From: Polynucleobacter sp.
Lineage (GTDB): Bacteria; Pseudomonadota; Gammaproteobacteria; Burkholderiales; Burkholderiaceae
NCBI GenBank assembly: GCA_024642065.1
Contig: JAHEBW010000001.1
Location: forward strand, 1-64,000
Length of the DNA: 64,000 bases
Direction: 5' to 3'
Under the pieces are notes generated by a model that saw only the letters and a program-made list of their open reading frames with translations, searched no databases and was not told where the DNA came from. The number at the start of each line of letters is the position of its first letter. Positions within the stretch are counted from its first letter, which is position 1. Below, piece by piece: positions 8,771 through 18,192 of this stretch. The translations under genes and the position numbers were made by a program.

Positions 8771-8947
8771 ATGGGCAGCGAATAACTTGATTAATGATTG
8801 GGATGACTTGCACTAAATAGATCGCACTGAGCAACGACCCTAAGCCTCTATTTTAAGAACTTAGCCCGAATCCAGCATGATTTGTTAGACTGACTGCTGA
8901 GTATAGCTAATTCAGCCACCACTAAAACAATCAATACCCTTAAAATC

Positions 8948-9676
8948 ATGTCGTCATTGACCCGTCTAGCGAGACCCCAAAAAATGCGATTTAACTCTAT
9001 TGGCCAGGCTATTACAGCTAGCATGCTCACTTTGGTGTGTTGCTCCACCCTTCCAGTTTTAGCTCAAAGCACGACTAGCCCGCAAAAAACAACTCGCGAA
9101 AGCATCGCTGCCAAGGCAGAGCCTTCTCCATTTGAAAATAATCCAAGTGCTGTTCAGTCAGCACAGATGCAACCATCTTTGGCTACGCCATTTATTGTTT
9201 TACAAAAAGTGCCAGAGCCAAAGAACAAAAATGCCATCCCTGAAGTGATTTACAAATTAATCAGTGATAAGAAATTTCCTGAAGCAATTGAAGCAATTGA
9301 TAAAGAATTAAAGATCAATCCAAGAAATGTTCAATTACGATTTGTTCGCGCCAGAATCAACATTGAAATGGGCAATATTCCAGCAGCTAAGAATGCCCTT
9401 CTAGAAATTACTCAGCAATTTCCTGAGTTGCCTGAGCCCTACAACAACTTAGCTGTTCTAGAAGCTCAAACTGGCAACCTAGAGGAAGCAAAAGATTACC
9501 TAGAGTTAGCTCTCAAAGTTCAACCCAGCTTTGCAACAGCTCATGAGAACTTAGGTGACGTTTACACGCGCCTAGCAGCCAGGGCCTATGGCAAAGCTTT
9601 AAGTATTGATAGAAAGCAAATTCAAAATCGACGCAAAATGAAACTAGCGGAAGATATTTTGAAGCCCGTCAATTAA
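8948..9676 (+). CDS. Exported tetratricopeptide-repeat protein
   Basis: 242 residues from the ATG at 8948; Met13 (8984) is an alternative that leaves a tighter signal peptide. The segment ITASMLTLVCCSTLPVLAQS is a Sec signal peptide, probably cleaved after the Ala of VLA. A low-complexity linker follows, then about three TPR-like helical pairs (for example ARINIEMGNIPAAKNALLEI and PYNNLAVLEAQTGNLEEAKDYLELALKV, the latter a canonical TPR). Probably a periplasmic scaffold; partner unknown. It sits upstream of ppiB and lpxH on the same strand, with a 55-bp gap, so it is likely in their operon. Confidence 0.85.
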   Translation: MSSLTRLARPQKMRFNSIGQAITASMLTLVCCSTLPVLAQSTTSPQKTTRESIAAKAEPSPFENNPSAVQSAQMQPSLATPFIVLQKVPEPKNKNAIPEVIYKLISDKKFPEAIEAIDKELKINPRNVQLRFVRARINIEMGNIPAAKNALLEITQQFPELPEPYNNLAVLEAQTGNLEEAKDYLELALKVQPSFATAHENLGDVYTRLAARAYGKALSIDRKQIQNRRKMKLAEDILKPVN

Positions 9677-9731
9677 TACTTTAAATATCCAATCATTGTT
9701 TTAACCTCAACCGAAAGAAGAAGGAACTAGC

Positions 9732-10235
9732 ATGGCAAAAGTGCAACTAAAAACCAGTATGGGCAACATCACATTAACTCTTAATGATGAATTAGCTCCC
9801 AAATCAACTGATAACTTTTTAGCCTATGTCCGCTCAGGTCATTACAACGGCACTATTTTCCATCGCGTGATTGCTAACTTTATGGTTCAAGGCGGCGGCA
9901 TGACTGCTGGCATGAAACAAAAGTCAACCCAAGCACCTATTGATAACGAAGCTGACAACGGTTTACCTAATAAGCGTGGCACAGTAGCTATGGCTAGAAC
10001 GAGTGATCCTCATTCAGCAACAGCTCAATTTTTTATCAACACAGTTGATAACGAATTTTTGAACTTCTCAGCACCAACAGCTCAAGGCTGGGGTTACGCT
10101 GTTTTCGGTGAAGTCACTGAAGGTATGGATGTGGTTGATGCTATTCGCCAAGTTAAAACTGGCAGCTCTGGCTTTCACCAAGATGTTCCAAAAGAAGACG
10201 TTACGATTGTTGAAGCAACCATTATTGAAGAGTAA
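9732..10235 (+). CDS. ppiB: Peptidyl-prolyl cis-trans isomerase, cyclophilin type
   Basis: 167 residues, the size of cytoplasmic cyclophilin B. Catalyses proline isomerisation during folding. The catalytic core [14 protein letters not shown] (with FHRVI Arg), [14 protein letters not shown] and the [18 protein letters not shown] segment are diagnostic. There is no signal peptide, so it is cytoplasmic. AAGGA lies about 6 bases before the ATG. The stop is 3 bases before lpxH, indicating one transcript with lpxH, as in many Burkholderiales. Confidence 0.95.
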   Translation: MAKVQLKTSMGNITLTLNDELAPKSTDNFLAYVRSGHYNGTIFHRVIANFMVQGGGMTAGMKQKSTQAPIDNEADNGLPNKRGTVAMARTSDPHSATAQFFINTVDNEFLNFSAPTAQGWGYAVFGEVTEGMDVVDAIRQVKTGSSGFHQDVPKEDVTIVEATIIEE

Positions 10236-10238
10236 TTC

Positions 10239-11021
10239 ATGCACGCGAGCGCTGTTCTAATTTCAGATTTACACCTCACTCCTTCTATGCCTAGAACGGC
10301 AGAGAGGTTTTTTGAATTTTTAGAAAAAGAGGCTCGCACTCATGAAGCTTTAATTATTTTGGGTGACTTATTTGAGTTTTGGGTGGGGGATGATGCAAAA
10401 GCGCGCTCCCCATTCCATCAAGAAGTGGCCACAAAACTCAAGGCGGTTAGCCAATCTGGCACCAAAATCTATTTCATGCACGGCAATCGTGACTTCCTTT
10501 TGGGTGAGCAATACGCTCAAAAATCACAAATGGAATTTCTTCGAGACCCTCAAGTGATGAATATTGCTAACCAAGATTGGTTACTCACTCATGGGGATGT
10601 TTTGTGTACAGCTGATTCTTCATATCAACAATTTAGAAAAGTTGTCCGCAGTCAATTTGTACAGAAGTTATTTTTAATGCTTCCTACACTTTTACGCATC
10701 AAGATCGCTAGCTCATTACGCAGTAACAGCACAGCAAAATATCAACGCGCTCAAAAGTTCACCCCTGAAGTAATTCAGGTAAAGGGTGACGTTACTTTGA
10801 ATGCCACTGCAGCCTTAGTTGCAATGAGCGGATGTCAGCAAATGATTCACGGGCACACACATCGCCCTGGCTATCACCAAGAAAGCTTAGGCGGCCAATC
10901 TTGGCAGCGTTGGGTTTTATCAGATTGGGATTTTGATCATCCAGAAACAGTGCTCCCCAAAGGTAATGCTTTGAGCATCACCACTGAGGGTATTCGTTCT
11001 TTGGATTTAGTGAGGTCTTAA
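10239..11021 (+). CDS. lpxH: UDP-2,3-diacylglucosamine diphosphatase (lipid A pathway)
   Basis: 260 residues. Hydrolyses UDP-2,3-diacylglucosamine to lipid X and UMP at the inner membrane, step 4 of lipid A synthesis. Calcineurin-like metal motifs are all present: SDLHL (near residues 9-13), GDLFEFWVGDD, GNRDFL, THGD and the C-terminal HGHTHRP. It follows ppiB by 3 bases. A second metallophosphatase of related fold lies at 62534, but this one has the true LpxH features (GDLFEFWVGDD). Its stop lies inside a palindrome shared with suhB. Confidence 0.95.
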   Translation: MHASAVLISDLHLTPSMPRTAERFFEFLEKEARTHEALIILGDLFEFWVGDDAKARSPFHQEVATKLKAVSQSGTKIYFMHGNRDFLLGEQYAQKSQMEFLRDPQVMNIANQDWLLTHGDVLCTADSSYQQFRKVVRSQFVQKLFLMLPTLLRIKIASSLRSNSTAKYQRAQKFTPEVIQVKGDVTLNATAALVAMSGCQQMIHGHTHRPGYHQESLGGQSWQRWVLSDWDFDHPETVLPKGNALSITTEGIRSLDLVRS

Positions 11022-11032
11022 GAGCTCTTAAG
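11017..11032. repeat. Perfect 16-bp palindrome containing both convergent stop codons
   Basis: CTTAAGAGCTCTTAAG reads identically on both strands. The lpxH TAA (11019-11021) and the suhB TAA (11030-11028) both lie within it. No U-tract follows, so it is not an obvious terminator. Confidence 0.9.
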
Positions 11033-11831
11033 CTTTAGAGTACTTACGTAAGGTAGTCACTAACTGGCCAAATAGGCGTGGGTTACCAGCCATGATCTCA
11101 CCTGTATTTAAGTAAGACTCTTCGCCAGCGTAGTTACCTACCAAGCCACCGGCTTCAGTAATCAATAAAGCACCAGCAGCCATATCCCAAGGCTTCAAGC
11201 CTTGTTCAAAGAAAGCATCTAGACGACCTGCGGCCACATAAGCCAAATCTAATGATGCTGCTCCTGGACGGCGTAAGCCGGCGCATTGGCGAGTCATTTG
11301 GGCAAAAATTTCTAAATAAGCTTCAACGTCTTGATCTTCGCGATATGGGAAACCTGTGCCAATTAAAGCTTCTGACATTTTTAGGCGCCCTGCTACACGC
11401 AAACGACGGTTGTTGACGTAAGCACCCGCACCACGAGTGGCAGTAAAGAGTTCATCACGATTAGGGTCATACACCGCTGCTTGTTGGGTGATGCCATCAA
11501 CTGCCAAAGCGATTGATACAGCGTACTGTGGGAAGCCATGAATGAAGTTAGTCGTGCCATCCAATGGATCAATAATCCAAATATGGCTTGGCTGATCTGC
11601 CATTGAAGAACCCTGGATCTCACCAGTTTCTTCAGCTAAAAATCCATGATCAGGGAATGCGTCTTTTAAAGTCTCGATAATGGCAGCTTCAGCTGCTTGA
11701 TCGACTTCAGTGACAAAATCGTTGTGTTGTTTACGGGTAACCTGAATACGCTCGCTATTCAACGAAGCTCGGTTGATAATATTTCCTGCGCGGCGGGCGG
11801 CCTTGATGGCCACATTAAGCATGGGGTGCAT
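11028..11831 (-). CDS. suhB: Inositol monophosphatase family protein (SuhB)
   Basis: 267 residues from the ATG at 11831, chosen because [16 protein letters not shown] matches the known SuhB N-terminus; the longer frame from 11870 would overlap the trmJ start. Metal-binding motifs: [35 protein letters not shown] and [17 protein letters not shown]. Dephosphorylates inositol-1-phosphate, and in E. coli SuhB also joins the rRNA antitermination complex with Nus factors; whether that applies here is inference. Convergent with lpxH and divergent from trmJ across only 38 bp. Confidence 0.93.
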   Translation of the reverse strand: MHPMLNVAIKAARRAGNIINRASLNSERIQVTRKQHNDFVTEVDQAAEAAIIETLKDAFPDHGFLAEETGEIQGSSMADQPSHIWIIDPLDGTTNFIHGFPQYAVSIALAVDGITQQAAVYDPNRDELFTATRGAGAYVNNRRLRVAGRLKMSEALIGTGFPYREDQDVEAYLEIFAQMTRQCAGLRRPGAASLDLAYVAAGRLDAFFEQGLKPWDMAAGALLITEAGGLVGNYAGEESYLNTGEIMAGNPRLFGQLVTTLRKYSKA

Positions 11832-11869
11832 AGTATTTTTTAAGTAACACAACGAATTGGAGAAGAGCA

Positions 11870-12703
11870 ATGTCCAGCGATAAAGCTGTACGACGAAAGC
11901 AGATTTTAGCTCGAAATGAGGAATCCTTGGAGCTTTTGAAGAAAAACTGGCCTATTAAGTGGGTCATGATGCGCACCAGCCACCCTGGTAATGTGGGCTC
12001 AGCCGCTAGAGCCATCAAGACGATGGGCTTCTCCAGCCTGCATTTGGTAAACCCAGCCTACCAACATATGGCTAAAAAGGCAGAAGCTATTTCCCTATCT
12101 AGCGGGGCTTTTGATGTCCTAGAAGGCGCCCAAAACCATGAGTCCCTCGTTGATGCCGTAGGCCCTAGTCAGCTTGTTTTTGGACTAACTACCAGAGATC
12201 GCGAATTTGGCCCTCCTGCTATCTCTCTGAATGAGGCTATTGATATGGCAAGTACGGCCTTAGTTGCAGATAAGCCTGTGGCCTTTGTATTTGGCACAGA
12301 AAGAACCGGCTTAGATAACGATGATCTGAAGCACTGCACTCATCGCGTATGGATAGATGCCAACCCAGACTATCCGTCACTTAACTTAGCCCAAGCCATG
12401 ATGATCGTTGCTTACTCTATGCGTCAAGGCTTAATGAATGCCTTGGATATTGATTCAAAAACCACTTACGCAGAGTTGTCTTCCTCAGGCAATATTGAGT
12501 TGGCTGATCAAGCTGCTATTACAGCAATGCTGGATCATTGGCAGCAAGGCCTTGAAGCTATTGGCTACCTAGACCCTCAAAACCCTAAAAAACTAATGCC
12601 ACGACTACAAAGTCTATTTGCCAGGTCATCTCTTCAGAAGGAAGAAATAGATCTTTTACGCGGCATTGCGAAACAAATGCTTCTACACGGTAAAATCAAG
12701 TAA
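11870..12703 (+). CDS. trmJ: tRNA (cytidine/uridine-2'-O-)-methyltransferase TrmJ
   Basis: 277 residues. A SPOUT-fold methylase that 2'-O-methylates position 32 of several tRNAs. The core shows [44 protein letters not shown] and the trefoil-knot segment [21 protein letters not shown] that binds AdoMet. About 28 basic residues precede the family core; the ATG is supported by GGAG 9 bases upstream. The stop overlaps the cysE start (TAATG), beginning a chain of overlapping genes trmJ-cysE-mutS. Confidence 0.93.
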   Translation: MSSDKAVRRKQILARNEESLELLKKNWPIKWVMMRTSHPGNVGSAARAIKTMGFSSLHLVNPAYQHMAKKAEAISLSSGAFDVLEGAQNHESLVDAVGPSQLVFGLTTRDREFGPPAISLNEAIDMASTALVADKPVAFVFGTERTGLDNDDLKHCTHRVWIDANPDYPSLNLAQAMMIVAYSMRQGLMNALDIDSKTTYAELSSSGNIELADQAAITAMLDHWQQGLEAIGYLDPQNPKKLMPRLQSLFARSSLQKEEIDLLRGIAKQMLLHGKIK

Positions 12704-13269
12704 TGCCATTATTCGAACACGTTGATTCCATCATTGCCCGCGATCCTGCGGCCCGCACTCGCTTAGAAGTCATTCTTTGCTATCCGGGCTTGCACGCCGT
12801 TTGGCTGCACCGCATTGCCCATTTTTTATGGAATATCGGTCTCAAACTGATTGCGCGCATTGTTTCTCATACAGCTCGTTTCATCACCGGTATCGAAATA
12901 CATCCTGCCGTTGTGGTGGGTAAGCGTGTATTTATTGATCACGGCTTAGGTGTAGTGATCGGTGAAACCACGATCATTGGTGATGATTGCACGATCTATC
13001 AAGGCGTTACTCTTGGTGGTACATCTTTATACAAAGGCACTAAGCGCCACCCTACTCTTGAAGCAGGTGTGGTGGTGAGTGCTGGCGCTAAGGTTTTAGG
13101 TGGTTTCACTGTTGGTCAAGGTGCTCGCATTGGATCTAACGCAGTGGTCCTTAAAGCAGTTCCTGCTGGCGCTACAGCAGTGGGTATCCCTGCACGCATT
13201 GTTGAAACATCTGATTCTCAACACTCATTCACAGCCTACGGCATCACACCAGAAGATCTTAGCAACTGA
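12703..13269 (+). CDS. cysE: Serine O-acetyltransferase, short form
   Basis: 188 residues. Transfers acetyl from acetyl-CoA to L-serine, giving O-acetylserine for cysteine synthesis. The N-terminal helices contain [27 protein letters not shown]; the left-handed beta-helix of hexapeptide repeats follows ([35 protein letters not shown]). It is shorter than the 273-residue E. coli CysE, lacking most of the N-terminal helical region, like many betaproteobacterial forms. Start overlaps trmJ (TAATG) and stop overlaps mutS (TGATG). Confidence 0.93.
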   Translation: MPLFEHVDSIIARDPAARTRLEVILCYPGLHAVWLHRIAHFLWNIGLKLIARIVSHTARFITGIEIHPAVVVGKRVFIDHGLGVVIGETTIIGDDCTIYQGVTLGGTSLYKGTKRHPTLEAGVVVSAGAKVLGGFTVGQGARIGSNAVVLKAVPAGATAVGIPARIVETSDSQHSFTAYGITPEDLSN

Positions 13270-15914
13270 TGAACCCGACGGAGTTGGCTAAGCACACGCC
13301 TGCGATGCAGCAGTTTTTGGGCATCAAGGCTGAGCACCCACACTCTTTAGTTTTCTTTCGGATGGGCGACTTTTATGAGCTCTTTTTTGAAGATGCCGAG
13401 AAAGCCGCCAAGATTCTTGATATCACATTGACCCAACGTGGTCAGTCAGCAGGCAACCCGATCAAGATGGCGGGTATCCCGTATCACGCAGCTGAGCAAT
13501 ACTTAGCTAAGCTGGTGAAGTCAGGACACTCTGTTGCGATCGCAGAACAAGTGGGCGATCCTGCGCTATCCAAAGGCCCTGTTGAACGTCGTGTGATGCG
13601 CGTCATTACGCCTGGCACTCTGACAGACTCAGCTTTGATGAGCGATCGTCAAGATGCTCCCTTATTGGCTATCGTCCCATCTGCGAAGAAAAATAATTGG
13701 GGCTTAGCTTGGTTAACGATTACTAGCGGACAACTTAAACTAGCCCTTTGCAGCGCAGATGAATTAGCTCAGTATTTAGCGCGTATTCAAGCAGTTGAAA
13801 TTCTTTGTCCACTTGGCAGCGAAACTCAGATCAAAGAAATCCTTCGAGAATCTCATGGCGCTGATCTTCAGCTCTCAGGCAATACTATTCCTGATTGGGT
13901 GTGGACACCAGATGAAGGCAAGCGTCGCCTCATGGATATTTTCCAGATGGCCAGCTTGCAAGGTCTTGGGGTAGATCATGAAGAAACACAGGCCCCCGCT
14001 CTAGCAGCGGCTGCCGCTGTCTTGGCCTATGGTGCCAACACGCAAGGTCTTGGTTGGCATGGCAAATTGCCCCATATTCAGCAATGCCAATTTGAAGAAG
14101 ATCAAAATTTTATTGGTATCGATGCTGCCACTCGTCGCAATTTAGAAATTACTGAAACACTGCGCGGTGAAACTGATCCAACATTATTTTCTTTGTTAGA
14201 TAGTTGCTCAAGCGCCATGGGAAGTCGCTTGTTGCGTCATTGGCTACATCACCCATTACGACAACAAGCTGTTGTGATTGCACGCCATCAAGCGATTGAG
14301 ACTCTGCTTGCTCATCCGTTTGTGCTTGATGACATTCGCCAGGCACTCAAGCAAGTTGCGGACGTTGAACGCATTAGCGCTCGCTTGGCCCTAGGCAGCG
14401 TACGCCCCAGAGATCTCAGCAGTCTGAGAGATACACTTCACGCCCTTCCTGATTTAGCAGCCAAGCTAGCGCCACTAGGTACATCTTGTGCTCTATTGAA
14501 AAAATTATCAGAAGTACTAGCATCAGCACCACCCGTTTTGGATTTACTTCAACGCGCTATTGCGCCTGAGCCTTCAGTAGTTATTCGTGAAGGTGGCGTG
14601 ATTGCCAATGGTTACAACGCTGAATTAGATGAGTTACGTAGCCTAGGTGAGGATTGCGGTCAGTTCTTGCTAGATCTAGAAACCAGAGAACGTGAACGTA
14701 CTGGTATTACTAACTTACGTGTTGAATTTAATAAAGTTCATGGATTCTTTATTGAAGTCACGAATGGTCAAGCGGACAAAGTTCCAGAAGACTATCGTCG
14801 CAGACAAACTCTTAAAAATGCTGAGCGTTACATCACTCCAGAATTAAAAGCTTTTGAAGATAAAGCCTTGTCTGCGAAAGAACGCAGCTTCGCGCTTGAA
14901 AAGCAACTCTATGAAGCTTTGTTATCAGAGTTGCAATCCCATGTAACTGCCTGCCAAGCAACTGCTCACGCTCTTGCTGAAACAGACGTGTTAGCCAGCT
15001 TAGCTGAACGAGCTCAAACATTAGGCTGGACACGACCAGAGCTCAATGAGGGATCTGGCATTCAGATCCATGCTGGTCGTCATCCAGTTGTTGAAGGTCA
15101 ACTGGCCAAGCGATCTGAATCGTTTGCGCCTAATGATGTGCACTTTGACAATAGCAGACGCATGCTTCTTATCACCGGCCCTAATATGGGTGGTAAATCA
15201 ACTTATATGCGCCAAATCGCATTAATTGTTTTACTTGCCTATGTAGGCTCATATGTACCGGCTAATCAAGCTAGCATCGGATCTATCGATCGCATCTTTA
15301 CTCGTATTGGTGCTGCTGATGATTTGGCAAGTGGTCGCTCTACTTTTATGGTGGAGATGACAGAAGCAGCTGCCATTCTTCATCGTGCAACAGCACAGTC
15401 TCTAGTTTTGATGGATGAAATTGGACGCGGCACATCTACATTTGATGGCCTAGCTCTCGCATGGGCGATTGCTCAGCAGTTGCTTGCTAAAAATCGCTCA
15501 TGGACTTTGTTTGCAACGCATTACTTAGAGTTAGCCAGCTTGCCAAGCAAATACCCACAATGTGCGAATGTTCACTTGAGCGCTGTTGAAAAAGGTCATG
15601 GGATTGTTTTCTTGCATACTGTGCAAGCCGGTCATGCTAACCAAAGTTACGGCCTTCAAGTAGCTCAATTAGCTGGCGTCCCACAAGATGTCATCAAAGA
15701 CGCTCGTAAACATTTGCAACGCTTAGAAGAAACTGCTAACAAAGAAAGTCATCAAGCTGATTTGTTTACACAAGCAACAGAGCCAGTGATGGAAGCAGAC
15801 CCACTAACAGAAAAAGCTTTGCAACTGCACAAAGAAATAGAGGCCATCCAGTTAGATAGCCTCACTCCTAAAGAGGCGCTTGATTTACTCTATCGCCTCA
15901 AACAGAATAGTTAA
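13269..15914 (+). CDS. mutS: DNA mismatch repair protein MutS
   Basis: 881 residues, full length. Recognises base mismatches and small loops. The mismatch-wedge Phe-x-Glu motif is F35-Y36-E37 in MGDFYELF; the ATPase Walker A GPNMGGKS is at 637-644, with the Walker B region [16 protein letters not shown] and the FATHYLEL motif following. The start ATG shares a base with the cysE TGA. The stop is 3 bases from the convergent slyD stop, with no room for a separate terminator. No frameshift, so mismatch repair should be intact on the MutS side. Confidence 0.97.
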   Translation: MNPTELAKHTPAMQQFLGIKAEHPHSLVFFRMGDFYELFFEDAEKAAKILDITLTQRGQSAGNPIKMAGIPYHAAEQYLAKLVKSGHSVAIAEQVGDPALSKGPVERRVMRVITPGTLTDSALMSDRQDAPLLAIVPSAKKNNWGLAWLTITSGQLKLALCSADELAQYLARIQAVEILCPLGSETQIKEILRESHGADLQLSGNTIPDWVWTPDEGKRRLMDIFQMASLQGLGVDHEETQAPALAAAAAVLAYGANTQGLGWHGKLPHIQQCQFEEDQNFIGIDAATRRNLEITETLRGETDPTLFSLLDSCSSAMGSRLLRHWLHHPLRQQAVVIARHQAIETLLAHPFVLDDIRQALKQVADVERISARLALGSVRPRDLSSLRDTLHALPDLAAKLAPLGTSCALLKKLSEVLASAPPVLDLLQRAIAPEPSVVIREGGVIANGYNAELDELRSLGEDCGQFLLDLETRERERTGITNLRVEFNKVHGFFIEVTNGQADKVPEDYRRRQTLKNAERYITPELKAFEDKALSAKERSFALEKQLYEALLSELQSHVTACQATAHALAETDVLASLAERAQTLGWTRPELNEGSGIQIHAGRHPVVEGQLAKRSESFAPNDVHFDNSRRMLLITGPNMGGKSTYMRQIALIVLLAYVGSYVPANQASIGSIDRIFTRIGAADDLASGRSTFMVEMTEAAAILHRATAQSLVLMDEIGRGTSTFDGLALAWAIAQQLLAKNRSWTLFATHYLELASLPSKYPQCANVHLSAVEKGHGIVFLHTVQAGHANQSYGLQVAQLAGVPQDVIKDARKHLQRLEETANKESHQADLFTQATEPVMEADPLTEKALQLHKEIEAIQLDSLTPKEALDLLYRLKQNS

Positions 15915-15917
15915 AGA

Positions 15918-16502
15918 TTAGTGCAAAGTTGGACGTTGTTCTGTCTGACGAGAAATCTCTTCTTCTAACTCTGCTTCATCATCGTCGTCGATATCCATCC
16001 CAAAAGCGCCTTGTGGATGACCGTCTTCTAATTCTTCTTCAGTAGCTTCACGCACATCAGCGATTTGCAACCAGAACTTCAAAGCCAAACCCGCAAGAGG
16101 ATGGTTACCATCTAAAACGACCTTGTCTTCAGCCAAATCAGTCACCGTGTAGATCAATGCGTCTTCGTCATCTTCTTCATCAGCTTTTGCTTCGACATCA
16201 GCTTCATCATCCAAGAGTCCTTCAAACTGCATGCCCACCTCTAATGGCTCAGGGAATCTTGAACGAGCTTCAATTTTTAATAATTCAGGGTCGTAATCGC
16301 CAAATGCATCGGTAGGCTCTAACTGGATGGTAGTTTCGTAACCAACATCATGACCATCAACGGCTTCCTCAATCTTTGGGAAGGTACCTTCATAGCCACC
16401 ATGCAAATAAACCATCGGTCCAGCAGATTCTTCGATAAGATTATCTTGAGCGTCGGTTAAACGATATCTTAGAGAAACAATAGTATTCTTTTGTACTTTC
16501 AT
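15918..16502 (-). CDS. slyD: FKBP-type peptidyl-prolyl isomerase, SlyD-like
   Basis: 194 residues. The N-terminal FKBP segment VQKNTIVSLRYRLTDAQDNLIEES and the insert-in-flap arrangement with NHPLAGLALKFWLQIADVREAT match SlyD. The protein is strikingly acidic: Asp/Glu runs interrupt the flap region (about residues 97-110) and the C-terminus (about 155-185). The His/Cys-rich metal-binding tail of E. coli SlyD is absent, so a role in nickel delivery is doubtful, while folding-helper activity is likely. Convergent with mutS; divergent from the RoxA-type gene over 48 bp. Confidence 0.85.
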   Translation of the reverse strand: MKVQKNTIVSLRYRLTDAQDNLIEESAGPMVYLHGGYEGTFPKIEEAVDGHDVGYETTIQLEPTDAFGDYDPELLKIEARSRFPEPLEVGMQFEGLLDDEADVEAKADEEDDEDALIYTVTDLAEDKVVLDGNHPLAGLALKFWLQIADVREATEEELEDGHPQGAFGMDIDDDDEAELEEEISRQTEQRPTLH

Positions 16503-16550
16503 AATGACTATATTTTACGGTAGTCCACTTAACAGAGTCTTATTCCAATC

Positions 16551-17810
16551 ATGAAGCAAGCTTTCAGAACCCCCTACAATCCTCCTAAACCACCACAGCC
16601 CTTACCGATTAAGGAATCTTGGGCTTTGCTAGGAGGTATCAGTCCTGAGCGCTTTATGAAGGAATATTGGCAAAAAAAACCTCTTTTAGTTCGGGGAGCC
16701 ATTCCAGCCTTTCAGCTTGCAAAACAAGCTGGGCAAACTCTCCATAGCCCCATTTCAATGGCGGAACTGACCCAACTCGCGGGTCAAAAAAATGTTGAGT
16801 CACGTTTAGTTAGCAGCAAGCCTTGGTCATTGACCCATGGCCCCTTCAAATCAAAAGACATTCCTGAATTAAGTGAGCCAGATTGGACGATGTTGGTGCA
16901 GGGAGTCAATGGCCATCACCCGATGGCTCAAACGGTGATGTCTTGGTTTAGATTTATTCCAGAGGCCAGACTAGATGATTTGATGATCAGCATCGCTGGC
17001 CCTCAAGGTGGTGTTGGCCCTCACATGGATTCTTATGACGTTTTTCTACTTCAGATGGAAGGTCGTCGTCACTGGAAAATTTCTGCACAAGATGATTTAC
17101 GTCTAAAAGAAAATTTACCAGTCAAAATTTTGAAAAACTTTAAACCAACAGAAGACTGGGTTCTTGAGCCTGGAGATATGATGTACTTGCCACCCAATAT
17201 CGCTCACGATGGCATTGCCCTGGATGCCGGCTGTCAAACATGGTCGATTGGATTTAGAGTTCCCAATTACAAAGAGCTCGTTAATGAGATTCTTTGGCGA
17301 ACCACAGAGGCCCTAGAAAACGAAGCTGATATGTGTGCGCTGTATAGCGACCCTCAGCAGCCCGCCACATTAGATCCAGCCCTTATCCCAGCTCAACTGG
17401 TAGAAGCGGTTCAAAAGAAGCTCAATAGCCTTCAATGGAGTAAAAGTGATGTGTCCTGTACCCTGGCCAGCTTGTTGAGTGAACCTAAGCCTCAAACTGT
17501 TTTTACCCCACCCAAGCAACTACTGGACCTTTCAAGCTTTAAAAAAGCAATGGTCAAAATGGGGCTTGAGCTTTCACCGCTATCTAAGTCACTGTATGAC
17601 AAGGATTTTTTCTATCTCAATGGTGAAAGCATGAGTGATTCAGAGGCTGAAGATTGGCATTTTTGGTGCCAATTAGGCAGAGAACTTCGATTATCAGCCC
17701 AGAACTGCTCTGAAATTCAGGCATTCATTGATCAAGCTGATAACCCTTGGTTTGAAGCCTATCAAGCAGGTTGGATAGTTTTATCCAAACCAACTAGAAC
17801 GCTAGGGTAA
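16551..17810 (+). CDS. RoxA/YcfD-type JmjC ribosomal protein (uL16) arginine hydroxylase
   Basis: 419 residues. A cupin/JmjC 2-oxoglutarate- and Fe(II)-dependent oxygenase. The iron triad is visible as His158 and Asp160 in GPHMDSYDVF and His219 in LPPNIAHDGIA. The dimerisation and winged-helix C-terminal region continues to residue 419, consistent with the YcfD/RoxA family, which hydroxylates an Arg of ribosomal protein L16. The N-terminus contains a Pro-rich stretch (NPPKPPQPLP). It is divergent from slyD. Substrate is inferred from the family. Confidence 0.88.
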   Translation: MKQAFRTPYNPPKPPQPLPIKESWALLGGISPERFMKEYWQKKPLLVRGAIPAFQLAKQAGQTLHSPISMAELTQLAGQKNVESRLVSSKPWSLTHGPFKSKDIPELSEPDWTMLVQGVNGHHPMAQTVMSWFRFIPEARLDDLMISIAGPQGGVGPHMDSYDVFLLQMEGRRHWKISAQDDLRLKENLPVKILKNFKPTEDWVLEPGDMMYLPPNIAHDGIALDAGCQTWSIGFRVPNYKELVNEILWRTTEALENEADMCALYSDPQQPATLDPALIPAQLVEAVQKKLNSLQWSKSDVSCTLASLLSEPKPQTVFTPPKQLLDLSSFKKAMVKMGLELSPLSKSLYDKDFFYLNGESMSDSEAEDWHFWCQLGRELRLSAQNCSEIQAFIDQADNPWFEAYQAGWIVLSKPTRTLG

Positions 17811-17836
17811 ATACTAGTATTTTTTATAAATCTATT

Positions 17837-17842
17837 TATAAT
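17837..17842 (+). promoter_or_regulatory. -10 box (TATAAT) for the small lipoprotein gene
   Basis: A perfect TATAAT lies 85 bases before the lipoprotein ATG. No good -35 box sits 17 bp upstream (CTAGTA). Transcription would start near 17849, directly before the hairpin at 17851-17878. Confidence 0.5.
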
Positions 17843-17850
17843 CTCTATCT

Positions 17851-17878
17851 GATCCTTAAATGACTTCATTTAGGGATC
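17851..17878 (+). repeat. 13-bp inverted repeat at the predicted mRNA 5' end
   Basis: Arms GATCCTTAAATGA and TCATTTAGGGATC pair over 13 positions with one T-G wobble. No U-tract follows. Placed at the probable transcript start, it could act as a 5' stabilising stem-loop or as an operator. A second perfect palindrome, GATTAGCTAATC (17900-17911), lies just before the ribosome-binding site. Confidence 0.75.
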
Positions 17879-17927
17879 CGGTCTAAATCACCGTTAGATG
17901 ATTAGCTAATCTTTTAAGGAAATAAAA

Positions 17928-18092
17928 ATGACAAAATCACTATTGATCGCTTCTTTGTTAGCAGTTGCTTTGGCAGCTTGTGGTAAAAAAGAAACTCCAG
18001 CTCCAGCAGCTCCAGCAGCAGCTCCAGCTGATGCAGCAGCTCCAGCAGCAGCTCCAGCAGCTCCAGCAGCAGCTGAGCCAGCTAAGAAGTAA
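17928..18092 (+). CDS. Small Ala/Pro-rich lipoprotein, 54 aa
   Basis: The frame starts MTKSLLIASLLAVALAACGKK, a classic lipoprotein signal with lipobox L-A-A-C (Cys18). After lipidation the mature part is about 37 residues of Ala/Pro repeats ending in AKK. AAGGA lies 7 bases before the ATG and a strong terminator follows. The mature part is low complexity, so it may be an extended envelope tether or spacer anchored in a membrane; function unknown. The dedicated promoter and terminator suggest high, independent expression. Too short for many gene finders. Confidence 0.88.
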   Translation: MTKSLLIASLLAVALAACGKKETPAPAAPAAAPADAAAPAAAPAAPAAAEPAKK

Positions 18093-18104
18093 TTCTTACT
18101 GAAA

Positions 18105-18136
18105 TAAAAAGACCACCCTCGGGTGGTCTTTTTTTT
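18105..18136 (+). terminator. Strong rho-independent terminator of the lipoprotein gene
   Basis: GACCACCC-TC-GGGTGGTC forms a tight stem preceded by AAAAA and followed by eight T residues. The A-run on the other side means it can also act for the minus-strand bamC message. Confidence 0.92.
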
Positions 18137-18192
18137 GCCTAAATTTTGTGGATGCTCTTGTTACTTGAAAGAGCACCCCTCAATTAATTGAG

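Noticed and set aside
18000..18080. Short direct repeats of GCTCCAGCA
   Set aside because: They are codons for the Ala/Pro-rich lipoprotein tail, not a regulatory repeat or CRISPR.
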